A DNA stretch of 64,000 nucleotides from Bog-473 sp963764305 (GCA_963764305.1 CAVXSD010000007.1:124001-188000); one strand, 5' to 3'. Shown: positions 52,805 to 62,404, counted from the first letter of the stretch. Notes: generated from the sequence alone by a model not told the origin. Numbers and translations are program-made.

Positions 52805-54316
52805 ATGGCTCCTACTACTGAGATCCTCGGCGGGCGCTACTGCCTGGGTCGCCTGCTTGGCCAGGGCGCCATGTCTGAGGTCTTTGAGGCGGTGGACGAG
52901 CGCACTGGCACAGCTGTTGCCGTCAAGGTTGTCCGCTCGGGCGATCCCGACCTCGCTCGTCGCATGGCACAGGAAGCACGGGCCCTCGAACTGGTCGAAC
53001 ACCCTGGCCTCGTGCGGCTGCTCGACACCGGATCGACCGACTCGAAGGCGTATCTGGTCATGGAGCTCATTGATGGATCGACGCTCGCAGCTGCGCTTCG
53101 CCAGGGATCGCTCAGCCCGGAGCGCACGGCGGCCATCGGCGCCACATTGGCCGAGGCCCTGGCGTCCGTCCACGACCACGCGATTGTCCACCGCGATGTG
53201 AAACCCTCCAACATCTTGATGACGGCCGACGGGGAGGCCCGCCTAGGAGATTTCGGCATCGCCCGGCTCCTCGACGCCTCCACTCTCACGGTGGCGGGGA
53301 CCACGCTCGGCACGGCGGCCTACATGGCACCTGAACAACTCGAAGACCACCAAGTAGGGCCGGGTGCGGACATCTGGTCCCTCGGGATGGTCCTGCTCGA
53401 ATGCCTGACCGGCCACCGCACGTATGAAGGCTCGCCGAGCGAGGTAGTGGCCCGCCGACTGGCAGGACCAGTGCCGCTCCCTGCCGATCTCCCGGTCCCG
53501 TGGAAGCTGCTCCTCAGTGGGATGCTCGATCACCGGCCTGACCAGCGCCTCGGCGGCGATGAGGTGGCAGCGCTCCTGCGTACTACGCCGTTTCGCGCTC
53601 CCTGGGATCGCTCCCGATCCCCGGTCACCGATCGCCTGGCTCCCACGGTGCCCAACGACTTGACGGCCTTAGCTCCCGGTGCGGGCGCCACGGCGGTCCT
53701 CGGCTCAGTGACAGATGCCCACGACACCCGCACCTCGCCGCCGCGTGTCTCCGGTGTGCTGCGCAACCGGCGCTGGCGTCTGGCCCTATTGGGGGCGGTC
53801 CTGCTTGCGGCGCTGTGCGTCGGGCTGATTCTGGGTCTCGGGTCGAACCCCAAAGCACCACGCTCTCCAAGCGCCATCGACGCGACCAATTCGAAAACGC
53901 GGCCTCCAGCGACCTCGACGACCTCGACGACCACGACGACGACGACCACGACGACGACGACGCTTCCCAGCGGGCCGACGGCACTTGCTGCGCTGGTGAA
54001 AGACATCGCCTCTGGGGAATCAGCGGGTTCCGTCGACTCGGGAAGCGGCCAGTCGATCTCCAACCAGGCGGGGCAGGCAATCGCCGACGAGGCGGCAGGA
54101 AACGCGAATCGGGCCGCGAACGATCTTCAACAGGCCGCCATGACGATCGCAAACGGCGTCCAGAGCGGCAAGATCACCCAGGCCGAGGGAGCCACGCTAC
54201 AAAGCGACCTCTCGGCGCTTGCCACGGCGATCGGCCTGAGTGCTGCCGGCGCGCCTCCGACCACGCAGCCCGCTGGGCCCGGGGCCGGGCCCGGGCACGG
54301 GCACGGGCACGGCTGA
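52805..54316 (+). CDS. membrane serine/threonine protein kinase with Thr-rich linker and His-Gly tail
   Basis: The 503-residue kinase has an N-terminal Hanks domain (about 10-265) with GQGAMSEV, K41, HRDVKPSNILM (D131) and DFG (149-151). One transmembrane segment (LALLGAVLLAALCVGLILGL, about 332-352) follows. The outside part has a poly-Thr stretch (about 370-390), a helical Ala/Asp/Gln-rich region of about 80 residues (NQAGQAIADEAAGNANRAAN) resembling FIVAR-type modules, and an end GAGPGHGHGHG. It lacks PASTA repeats. The ligand is unknown. Confidence 0.88.
   Translation: MAPTTEILGGRYCLGRLLGQGAMSEVFEAVDERTGTAVAVKVVRSGDPDLARRMAQEARALELVEHPGLVRLLDTGSTDSKAYLVMELIDGSTLAAALRQGSLSPERTAAIGATLAEALASVHDHAIVHRDVKPSNILMTADGEARLGDFGIARLLDASTLTVAGTTLGTAAYMAPEQLEDHQVGPGADIWSLGMVLLECLTGHRTYEGSPSEVVARRLAGPVPLPADLPVPWKLLLSGMLDHRPDQRLGGDEVAALLRTTPFRAPWDRSRSPVTDRLAPTVPNDLTALAPGAGATAVLGSVTDAHDTRTSPPRVSGVLRNRRWRLALLGAVLLAALCVGLILGLGSNPKAPRSPSAIDATNSKTRPPATSTTSTTTTTTTTTTTTLPSGPTALAALVKDIASGESAGSVDSGSGQSISNQAGQAIADEAAGNANRAANDLQQAAMTIANGVQSGKITQAEGATLQSDLSALATAIGLSAAGAPPTTQPAGPGAGPGHGHGHG
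53909..53962 (+). repeat. ACG/ACC triplet repeat encoding poly-threonine
   Basis: A run of ACG, ACC and TCG codons encodes the Thr/Ser linker just outside the membrane span of the kinase. It is purely in-frame triplet repetition, and Thr runs of this kind are frequent O-mannosylation substrates in actinobacteria. Confidence 0.7.
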
Positions 54317-54372
54317 GCCGCGGCTCGCGGTCGACCCCCGATTCGGCGCCTCTGACCACCGCGACCGGAGTG

Positions 54373-57300
54373 TCAGTCCGGGTCGACCCGCTCGAGCCAC
54401 ACCCGCACCGGCTCGCTGAGCAGCTCGTCGTCGAGGTCGAGCGCCGTTCCCTCCCCTTCGCCGGGCCCGGCGACGATCTCCACCGCCAGCACTTCGCGGG
54501 CGATGAAGTCGAAGAGCTCTGCGATGGGGTCGAGCCCCACCACATGGAGGCGTATGCGATCGGAGACCTCGAGGCCGCTGGCCTTGCGCAGGTCCTGCAC
54601 GAGCCGCACCACGTCACGGGACAGGCCCCGCTTGCGCAGCCCCTCGTCGAGGTTGAGGTCGAGCGCGACCACCTCGCCCCCCTCGCGGGAGACGGCGAAG
54701 CCCTGTTGGCCACGGACGCGCAGCGTCAGGTCGTCGCTTGACAGCTCGACCGACTGGCCGCCCAACGCCACCGTGACCGAGCGCCCCTCCTCGAGCGCGG
54801 CCGCGGCCGCGGCGCCGTCCAGCGCGGCCAGCGCGGGCTTCAATTCCTTCACCAGGTCACCCAGGCGGGGCCCGAGGGTGCGGAAATTCGCGACCAGCTC
54901 GAACTGGAGCACCTCGCTCAGCTCCTCGGCGGTGTCGATCTCGTCCACGTTGAGCTCGTCGGCCACGATGTCCCGCAGGATCTCGGGCGTGTCGGCCGGG
55001 AGGAAGACCAGCGCCCGCTTGAGCGGTTGGCGCACCTTGACCGAAGCCTCGCTGCGGGCGGCCCGGCCCAGCGACGTGAGCCGGCGGGCCAGCCCCATCT
55101 GCGCCTCGAGCAGCGGATCGGGAGCAACGCCGGCAACCTCGGCCGCGGGCCAGTCGGCCAGGTGCACCGACTCGACCTCGCCGGCCCCCGTCAGGTGGCG
55201 CCACATGGTGTCCGACACGAACGGGCACAGCGGCGCCAACAGCAGCGACAAGGTCGTCAGCGTGGTGTGCAGCGTCGCCTGCGCCGCCAGCGTGTCGCCG
55301 GCGGGCGCGTCGGGGTCGGTGCGCCAGAAGCGGCGGCGGCTGCGCCGGACGTACCAGTTGGAGAGGTCGTCGACGAAGTCGGCCAGGGCGGTCGCCGCCA
55401 CCAGCGGCTCGTACGTCGTGAGCGCGTCGGTCACGGCCGCCGTGGTGCTGGCCAGGCGGGACAAGATCCAGCGGTCGAGCGGTCCCCGGTCGACGGCCGC
55501 AGGGATCGCCACATCGGCAGGGTCGAACTCGTTCAGCGAGGCGTACGTCGTGAAGAAGCTGAACGTGTTCCACAGCGTGAGGAGCATGTCCCGCAGGGCG
55601 GTGTCGATGGCGCCGAGGGTCGCCCGCGTGGGTGTCCACGGCGAGCCCTGGCTGAACATCCACCAGCGCATGGCGTCGGCGCCGCGGGTGTCGAGGATCG
55701 ACCAGGGGTCGATAATGTTGCCGAGCGACTTGGACATCTTGCGGCCTTCGGCGTCGACGATGTGCCCGAGGCAGACGACGTGGCGGTACGGGCTCTCGCC
55801 GAAGACAAGCCTGTTGATGGCCAGCAGCGAGTAGAACCAGCCCCGGGTCTGGTCGATCGCCTCCGAGATGAAGTCGGCCGGGAACGTGAAGGCCTCCGCC
55901 GACCCCGGGACGTGCGGGTAGCCGACCTGGGCGGCCGGCATGGAGCCGGAGTCGAACCAGGCGTCGATCACCGGCTCCACCCGGCGGCAGACCGACAACT
56001 CGTCCACCTCGTCGACCGGCCCGACGTCGGCCGCACACGTCCCACAGGCGAACGTCACGTCGTCGATGGTCGGCCGGTGGGGGTCGATGCGCGTCACGTC
56101 CCGCCCGCACAGGTCCGACAATTCGGAGAGCGACCCGACGCAGCGTACGTGCCCGCGCCCGCAACGCCAGATCGGCAGCGGAGTCCCCCAGTACCGGTCG
56201 CGCGACAGGGCCCAGTCGACGTTGTTCTCCAGCCACTCTCCGAAGCGCCCGTCCTTGATGTACTCCGGGTGCCAGTCCACGGTCTGGTTCGCCGCCAGCA
56301 GGTCGTCCTTGCGCGTCGAGGTGGCGATGTACCAGCTCGGCTTGCCCCAATAGATGAGCGGCGTGCGGCAACGCCAGCAGTGCGGGTACGAGTGGACATA
56401 CGGGAAGCGGCGGATCATCAACCCGTCGGACTCCAGCCTGTCGTTGATGTCGTGGTTGGCCTCCCTGACGTCACGCCCGGCCAGCCACCCCACCGCATCG
56501 GTGAAATGGCCGTCGGGGCCGACCGGGTTCAGGGAGGGCAGGCCGTTCTCCCGGCCGATCTGGCGGTCGACCTCGCCGAAGGCCGGCGCCAAGTGGACCA
56601 AGCCGGTGCCCTCCTCCGTGGTCACATACGAAGCCGGCACCACCCGCCACCCGTCGGCGCCGTGTGGCGGATCGAGGTCGTCGAACGGCCGCTCGTAATG
56701 CAACCCCACCAGCGCCGAGCCCGGCACCCGCACACTCACTCGGGCCGTGGCCCCCTCCCCCAGTACCGCGTCCACCAGGGACTCGGCCATCACCATGCCG
56801 TCGACGACCGCATACGTGAGGTCGGGGTTCACCGCCACGCCCGTGTTCGACAGCAGCGTCCACGGCGTCGTCGTCCACACCGCCAGCCACGACGCATCGC
56901 CCACGACCGACGCGTCAGGGTCGACCAGCCGCAGCCGCACGTAGGCCGACTCGTCCTCCTCGTCCCGATAGACGTCGGCCTGACCCAGCTCGTGGCTCGA
57001 CAGGGCCGTTCCGCAGCGCGGGCAATACGGCACCACTTTGAGGTCCTCGTAGAGCAGCCCCTGATCGAAGAGCTGTTGGAGGTGCCACCAGACCGACTCG
57101 ATGTAGGACGAGTCCAACGTCCAGTACGCCGCGTCCATGTCGACCCAGTAGCCGATGCGCGTGGTCAGGCGGGCGAACTCGTCGACGTAGGAGTAGACGG
57201 ACTCGCGGCACAACCGGATGAACTCTGCGATGCCGACCTGCGACTCGATCTGCTCCTTGCCCGTGATCCCGAGCTTCTTCTCCACCTCCACCTCGACGGG

Positions 57301-57570
57301 CAACCCGTGGGTGTCCCAACCGGCGCGGCGGGCCACATACGAACCGCTCATGGTACGGAAGCGGCAGAACAGGTCCTTGTAGACACGGGCCCAGGCATGG
57401 TGCAAGCCCGGCACCCCGTTGGCGGTGGGCGGGCCCTCGTAGAAGACCCAGGGCGGGGCACCCTCGCGCTGGGAGATGGAGCGCTCGAAGACGCGGTGCG
57501 CCGACCAGCGGGCCAGCTCAGCCTGCTCGAGGGCGACGAAGTCGATGTCGGGGGGGACGGGTGTGAACAC
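54373..57570 (-). CDS. ileS: isoleucyl-tRNA synthetase, IleRS2 type with GLHH signature
   Basis: The 1065-residue class Ia synthetase charges tRNA(Ile). The editing CP1 domain includes WTTTPWTLLSNTGVAV and a later WYIATSTRKDDLL. The KMSKS loop is GRKMSKSLGNIIDP, and zinc-type cysteines occur in CWRCRTPL and CGTCAADV. In place of HIGH the protein reads PPTANGVPGLHHAWAR, that is G55-L56-H57-H58 (bases 57408-57397), a swap of the first and third positions. This GxHH form is known from IleRS2 enzymes with extreme mupirocin tolerance. The GTG at 57570 (VFTPVPPDIDFVALEQ) is chosen as the start. Confidence 0.96.
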   Translation of the reverse strand: MFTPVPPDIDFVALEQAELARWSAHRVFERSISQREGAPPWVFYEGPPTANGVPGLHHAWARVYKDLFCRFRTMSGSYVARRAGWDTHGLPVEVEVEKKLGITGKEQIESQVGIAEFIRLCRESVYSYVDEFARLTTRIGYWVDMDAAYWTLDSSYIESVWWHLQQLFDQGLLYEDLKVVPYCPRCGTALSSHELGQADVYRDEEDESAYVRLRLVDPDASVVGDASWLAVWTTTPWTLLSNTGVAVNPDLTYAVVDGMVMAESLVDAVLGEGATARVSVRVPGSALVGLHYERPFDDLDPPHGADGWRVVPASYVTTEEGTGLVHLAPAFGEVDRQIGRENGLPSLNPVGPDGHFTDAVGWLAGRDVREANHDINDRLESDGLMIRRFPYVHSYPHCWRCRTPLIYWGKPSWYIATSTRKDDLLAANQTVDWHPEYIKDGRFGEWLENNVDWALSRDRYWGTPLPIWRCGRGHVRCVGSLSELSDLCGRDVTRIDPHRPTIDDVTFACGTCAADVGPVDEVDELSVCRRVEPVIDAWFDSGSMPAAQVGYPHVPGSAEAFTFPADFISEAIDQTRGWFYSLLAINRLVFGESPYRHVVCLGHIVDAEGRKMSKSLGNIIDPWSILDTRGADAMRWWMFSQGSPWTPTRATLGAIDTALRDMLLTLWNTFSFFTTYASLNEFDPADVAIPAAVDRGPLDRWILSRLASTTAAVTDALTTYEPLVAATALADFVDDLSNWYVRRSRRRFWRTDPDAPAGDTLAAQATLHTTLTTLSLLLAPLCPFVSDTMWRHLTGAGEVESVHLADWPAAEVAGVAPDPLLEAQMGLARRLTSLGRAARSEASVKVRQPLKRALVFLPADTPEILRDIVADELNVDEIDTAEELSEVLQFELVANFRTLGPRLGDLVKELKPALAALDGAAAAAALEEGRSVTVALGGQSVELSSDDLTLRVRGQQGFAVSREGGEVVALDLNLDEGLRKRGLSRDVVRLVQDLRKASGLEVSDRIRLHVVGLDPIAELFDFIAREVLAVEIVAGPGEGEGTALDLDDELLSEPVRVWLERVDPD

Positions 57571-57769
57571 GGGAAACGGGTGGTGGGCGACCGGGAACGG
57601 ACGCCCCCGACCTCGTCGGAAAGGATAGAGGCTAGGGATCGCCCCTCCTCCGCCATTGCCGCGGGCCTCAGTGGTGGTCCGCCGCGCCGGTGTAGCCGGA
57701 CCGCCCGTCGGCGGGATCGGGGTGCGCGCCGTCGGCCCGGGCCTCCGACCCCCACCTAACATTGGCGTC

Positions 57770-58180
57770 ATGGGCCTCACCATCTACTCGAGCTTCCTGC
57801 CGCACAACGACCCTGACGCCGTCGTGGCCTTCTATCGCGACACCCTGGGCTTCGAGGTCCGTGCCGACGTCGGCTCCGGCGACATGCGCTGGATCACGGT
57901 GGGCCCCGCCGACCAGCCCGGCACCTCCATCGTCCTGGAGCCGCCGTTCGCCGACCCCGGCGTCACCGACGACGAGCGCCGCACCATCGCCGCGATGATG
58001 GCCAAGGGCAGCTACGCCCGCATCATCTTGGCCACCGCCGACCTCGACGGCACCTTCGCGCGGCTCCAGGCCGGCGGCGCCGAGGTCGTCCAGGAGCCGA
58101 CCGAGCAGCCGTACGGCCTGCCGCGACTGCGCCTTCCGCGACCCACGGGCAATTTGATCCGCATCAACGAGGTGCGCTGA
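57770..58180 (+). CDS. VOC-family (glyoxalase/bleomycin-resistance fold) protein
   Basis: The 136-residue protein begins TIYSSFLPHNDPDAVVAFYR and has the VOC pattern VVAFYRDTLGFEVRADVG and RIILATADLDGTFARLQAGG. The end should read RDCAFRDPTGNLIRINEVR, but the written sequence gives PRLRLPRPTGN. An extra C at 58121 and a missing C at about 58142-58144 restore the family sequence, so a compensated pair of indels is likely. Activity is not predictable; many are lactoylglutathione-lyase-like metal proteins. Confidence 0.85.
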   Translation: MGLTIYSSFLPHNDPDAVVAFYRDTLGFEVRADVGSGDMRWITVGPADQPGTSIVLEPPFADPGVTDDERRTIAAMMAKGSYARIILATADLDGTFARLQAGGAEVVQEPTEQPYGLPRLRLPRPTGNLIRINEVR

Positions 58181-58181
58181 G

Positions 58182-58892
58182 TCAGCCGGCCGGAGCGAGG
58201 GCCCGCTCGAGCGCGTCGACTGACGCGCCGTCGACCTCGAGCAGCGAGTCCACCACGAGGTCGGCCAGGCCGAACGCCGGATGGCCCTCCTCGCCCCGCT
58301 CGGGCACGGCGATGCACGCCATGGACGATGCCTTGGCCGCCAGGACGCCGGCCGGCGCGTCCTCCCACACGAGGCAACGGCGCGCCGGCGCGCCCAACTT
58401 CGTGGCGGCGGTGAGGAACACGGCGGGGTGCGGCTTGCCGTAGTCCTCATCCTCGGCCGAGTGCACCAGCGTGAAGCGGTCGCGCAGCCCGAAGTGCGCC
58501 AGCGCGGCGTCAATCAGGCGGTACTGCGACGACGACGCCACCGCCAGCGGCAGGCCGCGGTCCCGGCACAGGTCGAGGGCGTGCTCGGCGCCCGGCTTGA
58601 GCACGCCCTTGGTCACGATGAGCTCGATCACCCGGTCGACGATCGACACCGCCACCTCGTCGGGCGTCGGCGTGGCACCCGGCCACGGGTGCAGCCCGTA
58701 CCAGTGCGCGGTGACCTCGCCCACGAACATGCCCTTGGTCGAGCGGCAGCCCTCGACGGCCAGGGGGACGCCGAGACCGCCGAGGATCTCGATCTCGGCC
58801 TCGTGCCAGAGGATCTCGGAGTCGATGAGGAGCCCGTCCATGTCGAAGATGGACGCGGCGAACCCCGCCGGGACGGGGTGCGATGAAGTCAA
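58182..58892 (-). CDS. HAD-superfamily phosphatase (hexose/hexitol phosphatase-like)
   Basis: The 236-residue enzyme has the catalytic FDMDGLLIDSE (D17 nucleophile, D19), an alpha-helical cap, LAVASSSQYRLIDAALAHFG (motif II Ser), DYGKPHPAVFL (motif III Lys) and WEDAPAGVLAAKASS (motif IV). This is subfamily IA, similar to 2-deoxyglucose-6-phosphate phosphatases. It is convergent with the VOC gene, with 1 base between the stops. Confidence 0.92.
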   Translation of the reverse strand: MTSSHPVPAGFAASIFDMDGLLIDSEILWHEAEIEILGGLGVPLAVEGCRSTKGMFVGEVTAHWYGLHPWPGATPTPDEVAVSIVDRVIELIVTKGVLKPGAEHALDLCRDRGLPLAVASSSQYRLIDAALAHFGLRDRFTLVHSAEDEDYGKPHPAVFLTAATKLGAPARRCLVWEDAPAGVLAAKASSMACIAVPERGEEGHPAFGLADLVVDSLLEVDGASVDALERALAPAG

Positions 58893-58902
58893 GCGCTGAG
58901 GG

Positions 58903-59391
58903 TCAAGCGGTCAGCTGCGCCTCGATGTCGCCCACGACGGTCGGGTCCTCCGGCTCCACCTGGGGCCGGTAGCGCGCCACGACGTCGCCCTCGGGGGACA
59001 CGAGGAACTTCTCGAAGTTCCACGTGATGTCGCCGGCGGCGCCCTCGGCGTCCTCCTTCTCCGTCAGCTCGGCGTAGATCGGGTGGCGGCCCTCGCCGTT
59101 CACCTCGATCTTCTCCATGAGCGGGAAGGTCACGCCGTAGGTGGCCGAGCAGAACTCCGCGATCTCCTCGGCGGTGCCGGGCTCCTGGCCCATGAACTGG
59201 TTGCACGGGAAGCCGATGACGGAGAAGCCGCGGTCGCCGTAGGTCTTCTGCAGGCGCTCGAGCCCCTCGTACTGCGGGGTGAGGCCGCACTTGGAGGCCA
59301 CGTTGACCAGCAGCAGCGTCTTGCCCTTGAAGTCGCCCAGCGTGGCGTCGTCGCCCTGGAGGGTGTGAATGGGGATGTCGTAGAGAGCCAT
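58903..59391 (-). CDS. glutathione peroxidase family protein (Cys type)
   Basis: The 162-residue thiol peroxidase has the active C35 in NVASKCGLTPQY, Q in FPCNQFMGQEPG, and W in DITWNFEKFLV. It is the bacterial BtuE/Gpx type that usually takes electrons from thioredoxin; actinobacteria make mycothiol rather than glutathione. It lies just upstream of the HAD gene on the same strand. Confidence 0.95.
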   Translation of the reverse strand: MALYDIPIHTLQGDDATLGDFKGKTLLLVNVASKCGLTPQYEGLERLQKTYGDRGFSVIGFPCNQFMGQEPGTAEEIAEFCSATYGVTFPLMEKIEVNGEGRHPIYAELTEKEDAEGAAGDITWNFEKFLVSPEGDVVARYRPQVEPEDPTVVGDIEAQLTA

Positions 59392-59455
59392 GCGCCGACC
59401 CTACCGGGCACGGCGCGGGCCAGCGTGCCCGGGGCCCGCGTAGGGTGGCCGCGCG

Positions 59456-60401
59456 ATGCACGCCGTCGTGATCCGGGATGGCCAGCTGTTCTGGGAGGAG
59501 CGGGACGACCCCGTCCCCGGGGACACCGAGCTCCTGGTGGCGGTGCGAGCGGCCGGATTGAATGCGGCGGACCTGGTGCAGCGGGCCGGCTTCTATCCAG
59601 CGCCGCCCGGCTGGCCCGCCGACATCCCCGGCATGGAGTTCGCCGGCGAGGTGGTGGCGGTCGGGAGGCAGGTCACGCTCTTCTCCCCCGGCGACCGGGT
59701 CATGGCCGTCGTCGGCGGCGGGGCGCAGGCCACCCTGGCCCTCGTGGACGAGACGCACGCGCTGGCCGTGCCCGACGGCCTTCCTTGGACCGAGGCCGGC
59801 GGCTTCCCCGAGGTGTTCACCACCGCCTACGACGCCCTCTTCGGCCAGGCCGAGCTGCAGATGGGCGAGCGCGTACTGGTGAGCGGCGGCGCCGGTGGCG
59901 TGGGGACGGCCGGCGTGCAGCTGGCCGCGCGCGGCGGGGGCGACGGTGACGGCCACCGTGCGCGACCCGGCGCGGCACGACGCGGTGGCCGCTCTCGGGG
60001 CCGACGTGGTGCTTGCGCCGGGCGACGAGGCCGCGTCGGCGCCCTACGACGTCGTGCTCGAGCTGGTCGGCGCGCCCAGCCTGACCGGCGTCCTGCCGCA
60101 CGTCGCACCCTGGGCCCGCATCGTGGTGATCGGGGTCGGTGGCGGCGGGCGCATGGAGGTGGAGCTCATGACCCTCATGCAGAAGCGGGTGCGCATCGGC
60201 GGCTCCACCCTGCGGGCCCGCAGCCGGCGCGAGAAGGCGGCCGTGGCGGCCGACGTCGCCGCGCACGTGCTGCCGGCGCTGGTTGCCGGGCGCCTGCAGG
60301 TCCCGGTGTGCGAGACGTTCGGGCTGCCCGAGGCGCAGGCTGCCTACGACCGCTTCGGGGCCGGCGCCAAGTTCGGCAAGGTGGTCCTCGTCGCGCCGTG
60401 A
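59456..60401 (+). CDS. NADPH:quinone oxidoreductase-like zinc-independent MDR, frameshifted
   Basis: The first part (MHAVVIRDGQLFWEERDDPV to GERVLVSGGAGGVGTAGVQL) and the second part (AGATVTATVRDPARHDAVAA to KFGKVVLVAP) form one medium-chain dehydrogenase of about 315 residues. It has the NADPH loop SGGAGGVGTA. The frame changes in the GCGCGCGG run at 59926-59933, where one base too many is present; removing it gives LAAAGATVTATV. The C-terminal GAGAKFGKVVL is typical of quinone oxidoreductases. The HAD gene starts 3 bases after its stop. Confidence 0.85.
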
Positions 60402-60404
60402 TTC

Positions 60405-61122
60405 GTGATTGAAGCGGTCCTCTTCGACGGGGACCAGACACTGTGGGACTTCGAGCGCGTCATGCGTGAGGCCCTCGTCGCCGTGGCGGCCGAGCTGGGC
60501 GCCGCACGGCCCGGCCCGTTCGCCGACGCGATGTCCTGGCAGGACCTGGAGGCGGACCGCGCCGCCGTGGGGCGGGAGCTCTTCGACGTGTGGTCCCTGG
60601 CCGAGCTCCGCGTGCACGGCTTCGCCCGAACCCTGCAGCGCCAACGCGAGGCCGAGGGCGGGGACGAGGCCGCCGACGACCAGCTGGCCCGTGAGCTGGG
60701 CGCGTCCTATTTCGCCCACCGGGACCGGGACCCCGCCCTCTTCCCCGACACGGTTCCGGGCCTCGACGCACTGCGGGCCGACTACCGGCTCGGCATGCTC
60801 TCCAACGGGAGCCGGCTCCCCGAGACGGTCGGCCTGGCCGGCTACTTCGAGTCGGTCGTCTTCGCGCAGGACCACCGCGTGGCCAAGCCCGACAAGGCGA
60901 TCTTCGAGGTGGTCGAGCGCCAGCTCGGCGTCGAGCCCGAGGTGTGCGTGCTCGTGGGCGACCACCCCGTCAACGACGTGGGCGGCGCGCAGCGGCGCGG
61001 GTTGGCGTTCGGTATGGATCGACCGCGACGGCGCCGTGCCCTTCCCCGAGGACGGCCCGCCGCCCGACGCCGTGGTGCGCACGCTGAGCGACCTGCCCGA
61101 CGTCGTGCGCAGGCTCGGTTAG
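60405..61122 (+). CDS. HAD-superfamily hydrolase, frameshifted near the C-terminus
   Basis: From GTG 60405 it has AVLFDGDQTLWDFERVMREA (D-x-D-type motif I), GLDALRADYRLGMLSNGSRL (motif II), DHRVAKPDKAIFEVVE (motif III Lys) and VLVGDHPVNDVGGAQRRG (motif IV). Near 61008 (GTTC) one extra base shifts the frame. The other frame gives VWIDRDGAVPFPEDGPPPDA and ends at 61120-61122. Without correction the open frame would run on to 62408 antisense to the exchanger gene, which is not credible. Length about 238 residues. Confidence 0.85.
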
Positions 61123-62249
61123 CTCGCGGCCGCCCCGACGTCGTCGGGCAGTGGCGGCGGCTCGTCGGCGGGTGGGTGGTGCGCCGGCGTGAGCAGGAGC
61201 ACGAGTGTCCACACCCCGATGAGCGCCGGCGGGCCCAGGTACCAGAGCCAGTTGCCGTGCCCGAGGCCGGTGACCACGAGGACGACGGCGAAGAGCGCGT
61301 AGGCCACCAGTACCGCCATGCCGGTGTGGCGGCGCAGGCCCCGGTCCCGGTAGGCGAAGAGCAGCACGTCCACAGTGAGGCCCGCGTACCAGAGCGCCAC
61401 GAGGACCTCCCGGCTCGTCGTCGCGCCGAGGCCGACCACCGCGGCGGGGAGGAGCAGACCGAAGGCGACGTTGAGTGCATTGCTGTTGAGCGCGGTGCTC
61501 AGCATCGCCGTGCCCCGGCCACGGCGGGCCAGGTAGACGGCCGCGACCACGTTGGGCAGGCTGGTCACCGCCGCCAGGACGAGCCCGCCCACGACGATGT
61601 CGGGAACGGCGAACTGCGTCCCCAGGCTCTGGGCGGAGCGCTCCATCACGACGGACGCGCCCACGACGACGACGAGCGCCGCCGCGGTCACGGTCAGGTC
61701 GAGTCGCTTCGAACCCGGGATCAGCGCCGGATGCAACTCGAGGTCCTCCTCGCGGATGGCCGTGGTGAGCCAGCGACCCGCCCGCGAGCGTCCCTGGCGG
61801 ACCCGCCGGCTCCCGGCCAGGAAGGCATAGGGGCCGAGTACCGCGGCGACGAGCAGCAGCCCGACAAACGGGGGGAGGTCGCCGAACACGACCAGGACGC
61901 AGGCGGCGGCGGTCCAGAGCGAGATGCCGCCGGTGAGCAGGACCACGCGCCGGTGCAACGCCACCCAGCCGGCGACCACCGCGCCGAGGCCCAGCAGAGC
62001 GGCGAGATTGAAGACGTTGGATCCGACCACCACGCTGGAGCCGATCTCCTGTTGATGGCTGGCCAGCGCACTGACAGCCGAGGTGATCTCGGGCGTGTCG
62101 GCGGCCAGGGCGGCGATGAGGCCCAGCATGGCCTCGGTGACGCCGAGTCGGTTGCCCATCCGCTCGATGCGGGACACCATCAGCCAGCTGGCGCCCAGGC
62201 TGACGGCGGCGCCGAGGACGAACGCCACCGCGTCGACAAGTGCGCTCAC
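61119..62249 (-). CDS. sodium/calcium exchanger family (CaCA) membrane protein
   Basis: The 376-residue protein has about 11 membrane segments and the two alpha repeats of cation/Ca2+ antiporters: GVTEAMLGLIAALAADTPEI and VGGLVLAAVTSLPNVVAAVY. Both have the acidic or Pro-containing core (ADTPE, TSLPN), although the second lacks the usual Glu after the Pro. The C-terminus ends HHPPADEPPPLPDDVGAAAS. Ion specificity is unclear. It is convergent with the HAD gene, overlapping by 4 bases. Confidence 0.88.
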   Translation of the reverse strand: MSALVDAVAFVLGAAVSLGASWLMVSRIERMGNRLGVTEAMLGLIAALAADTPEITSAVSALASHQQEIGSSVVVGSNVFNLAALLGLGAVVAGWVALHRRVVLLTGGISLWTAAACVLVVFGDLPPFVGLLLVAAVLGPYAFLAGSRRVRQGRSRAGRWLTTAIREEDLELHPALIPGSKRLDLTVTAAALVVVVGASVVMERSAQSLGTQFAVPDIVVGGLVLAAVTSLPNVVAAVYLARRGRGTAMLSTALNSNALNVAFGLLLPAAVVGLGATTSREVLVALWYAGLTVDVLLFAYRDRGLRRHTGMAVLVAYALFAVVLVVTGLGHGNWLWYLGPPALIGVWTLVLLLTPAHHPPADEPPPLPDDVGAAAS

Positions 62250-62404
62250 GAGGGTGGGTGGGCGGATGTCGCGGCGGGCAGGAGCACGATGGTCTCGAGT
62301 GACGTGCCGACCAGTCTTCCCGGCTCTCCGCCGGCCAACCTATTACGACCGGGAGGAGGCCTGCGACGCAAGGCCGCTCGGCCTGGTCCGAAGGGGTGGC
62401 AGCT

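Noticed and set aside
57660..57700. T-box-like string (AGTGGTGGTCCGCCGCG) near ileS
   Set aside because: It is on the plus strand, whereas ileS is on the minus strand. No stem I, specifier loop or correctly placed antiterminator is visible on the ileS leader, so a T-box is not supported.
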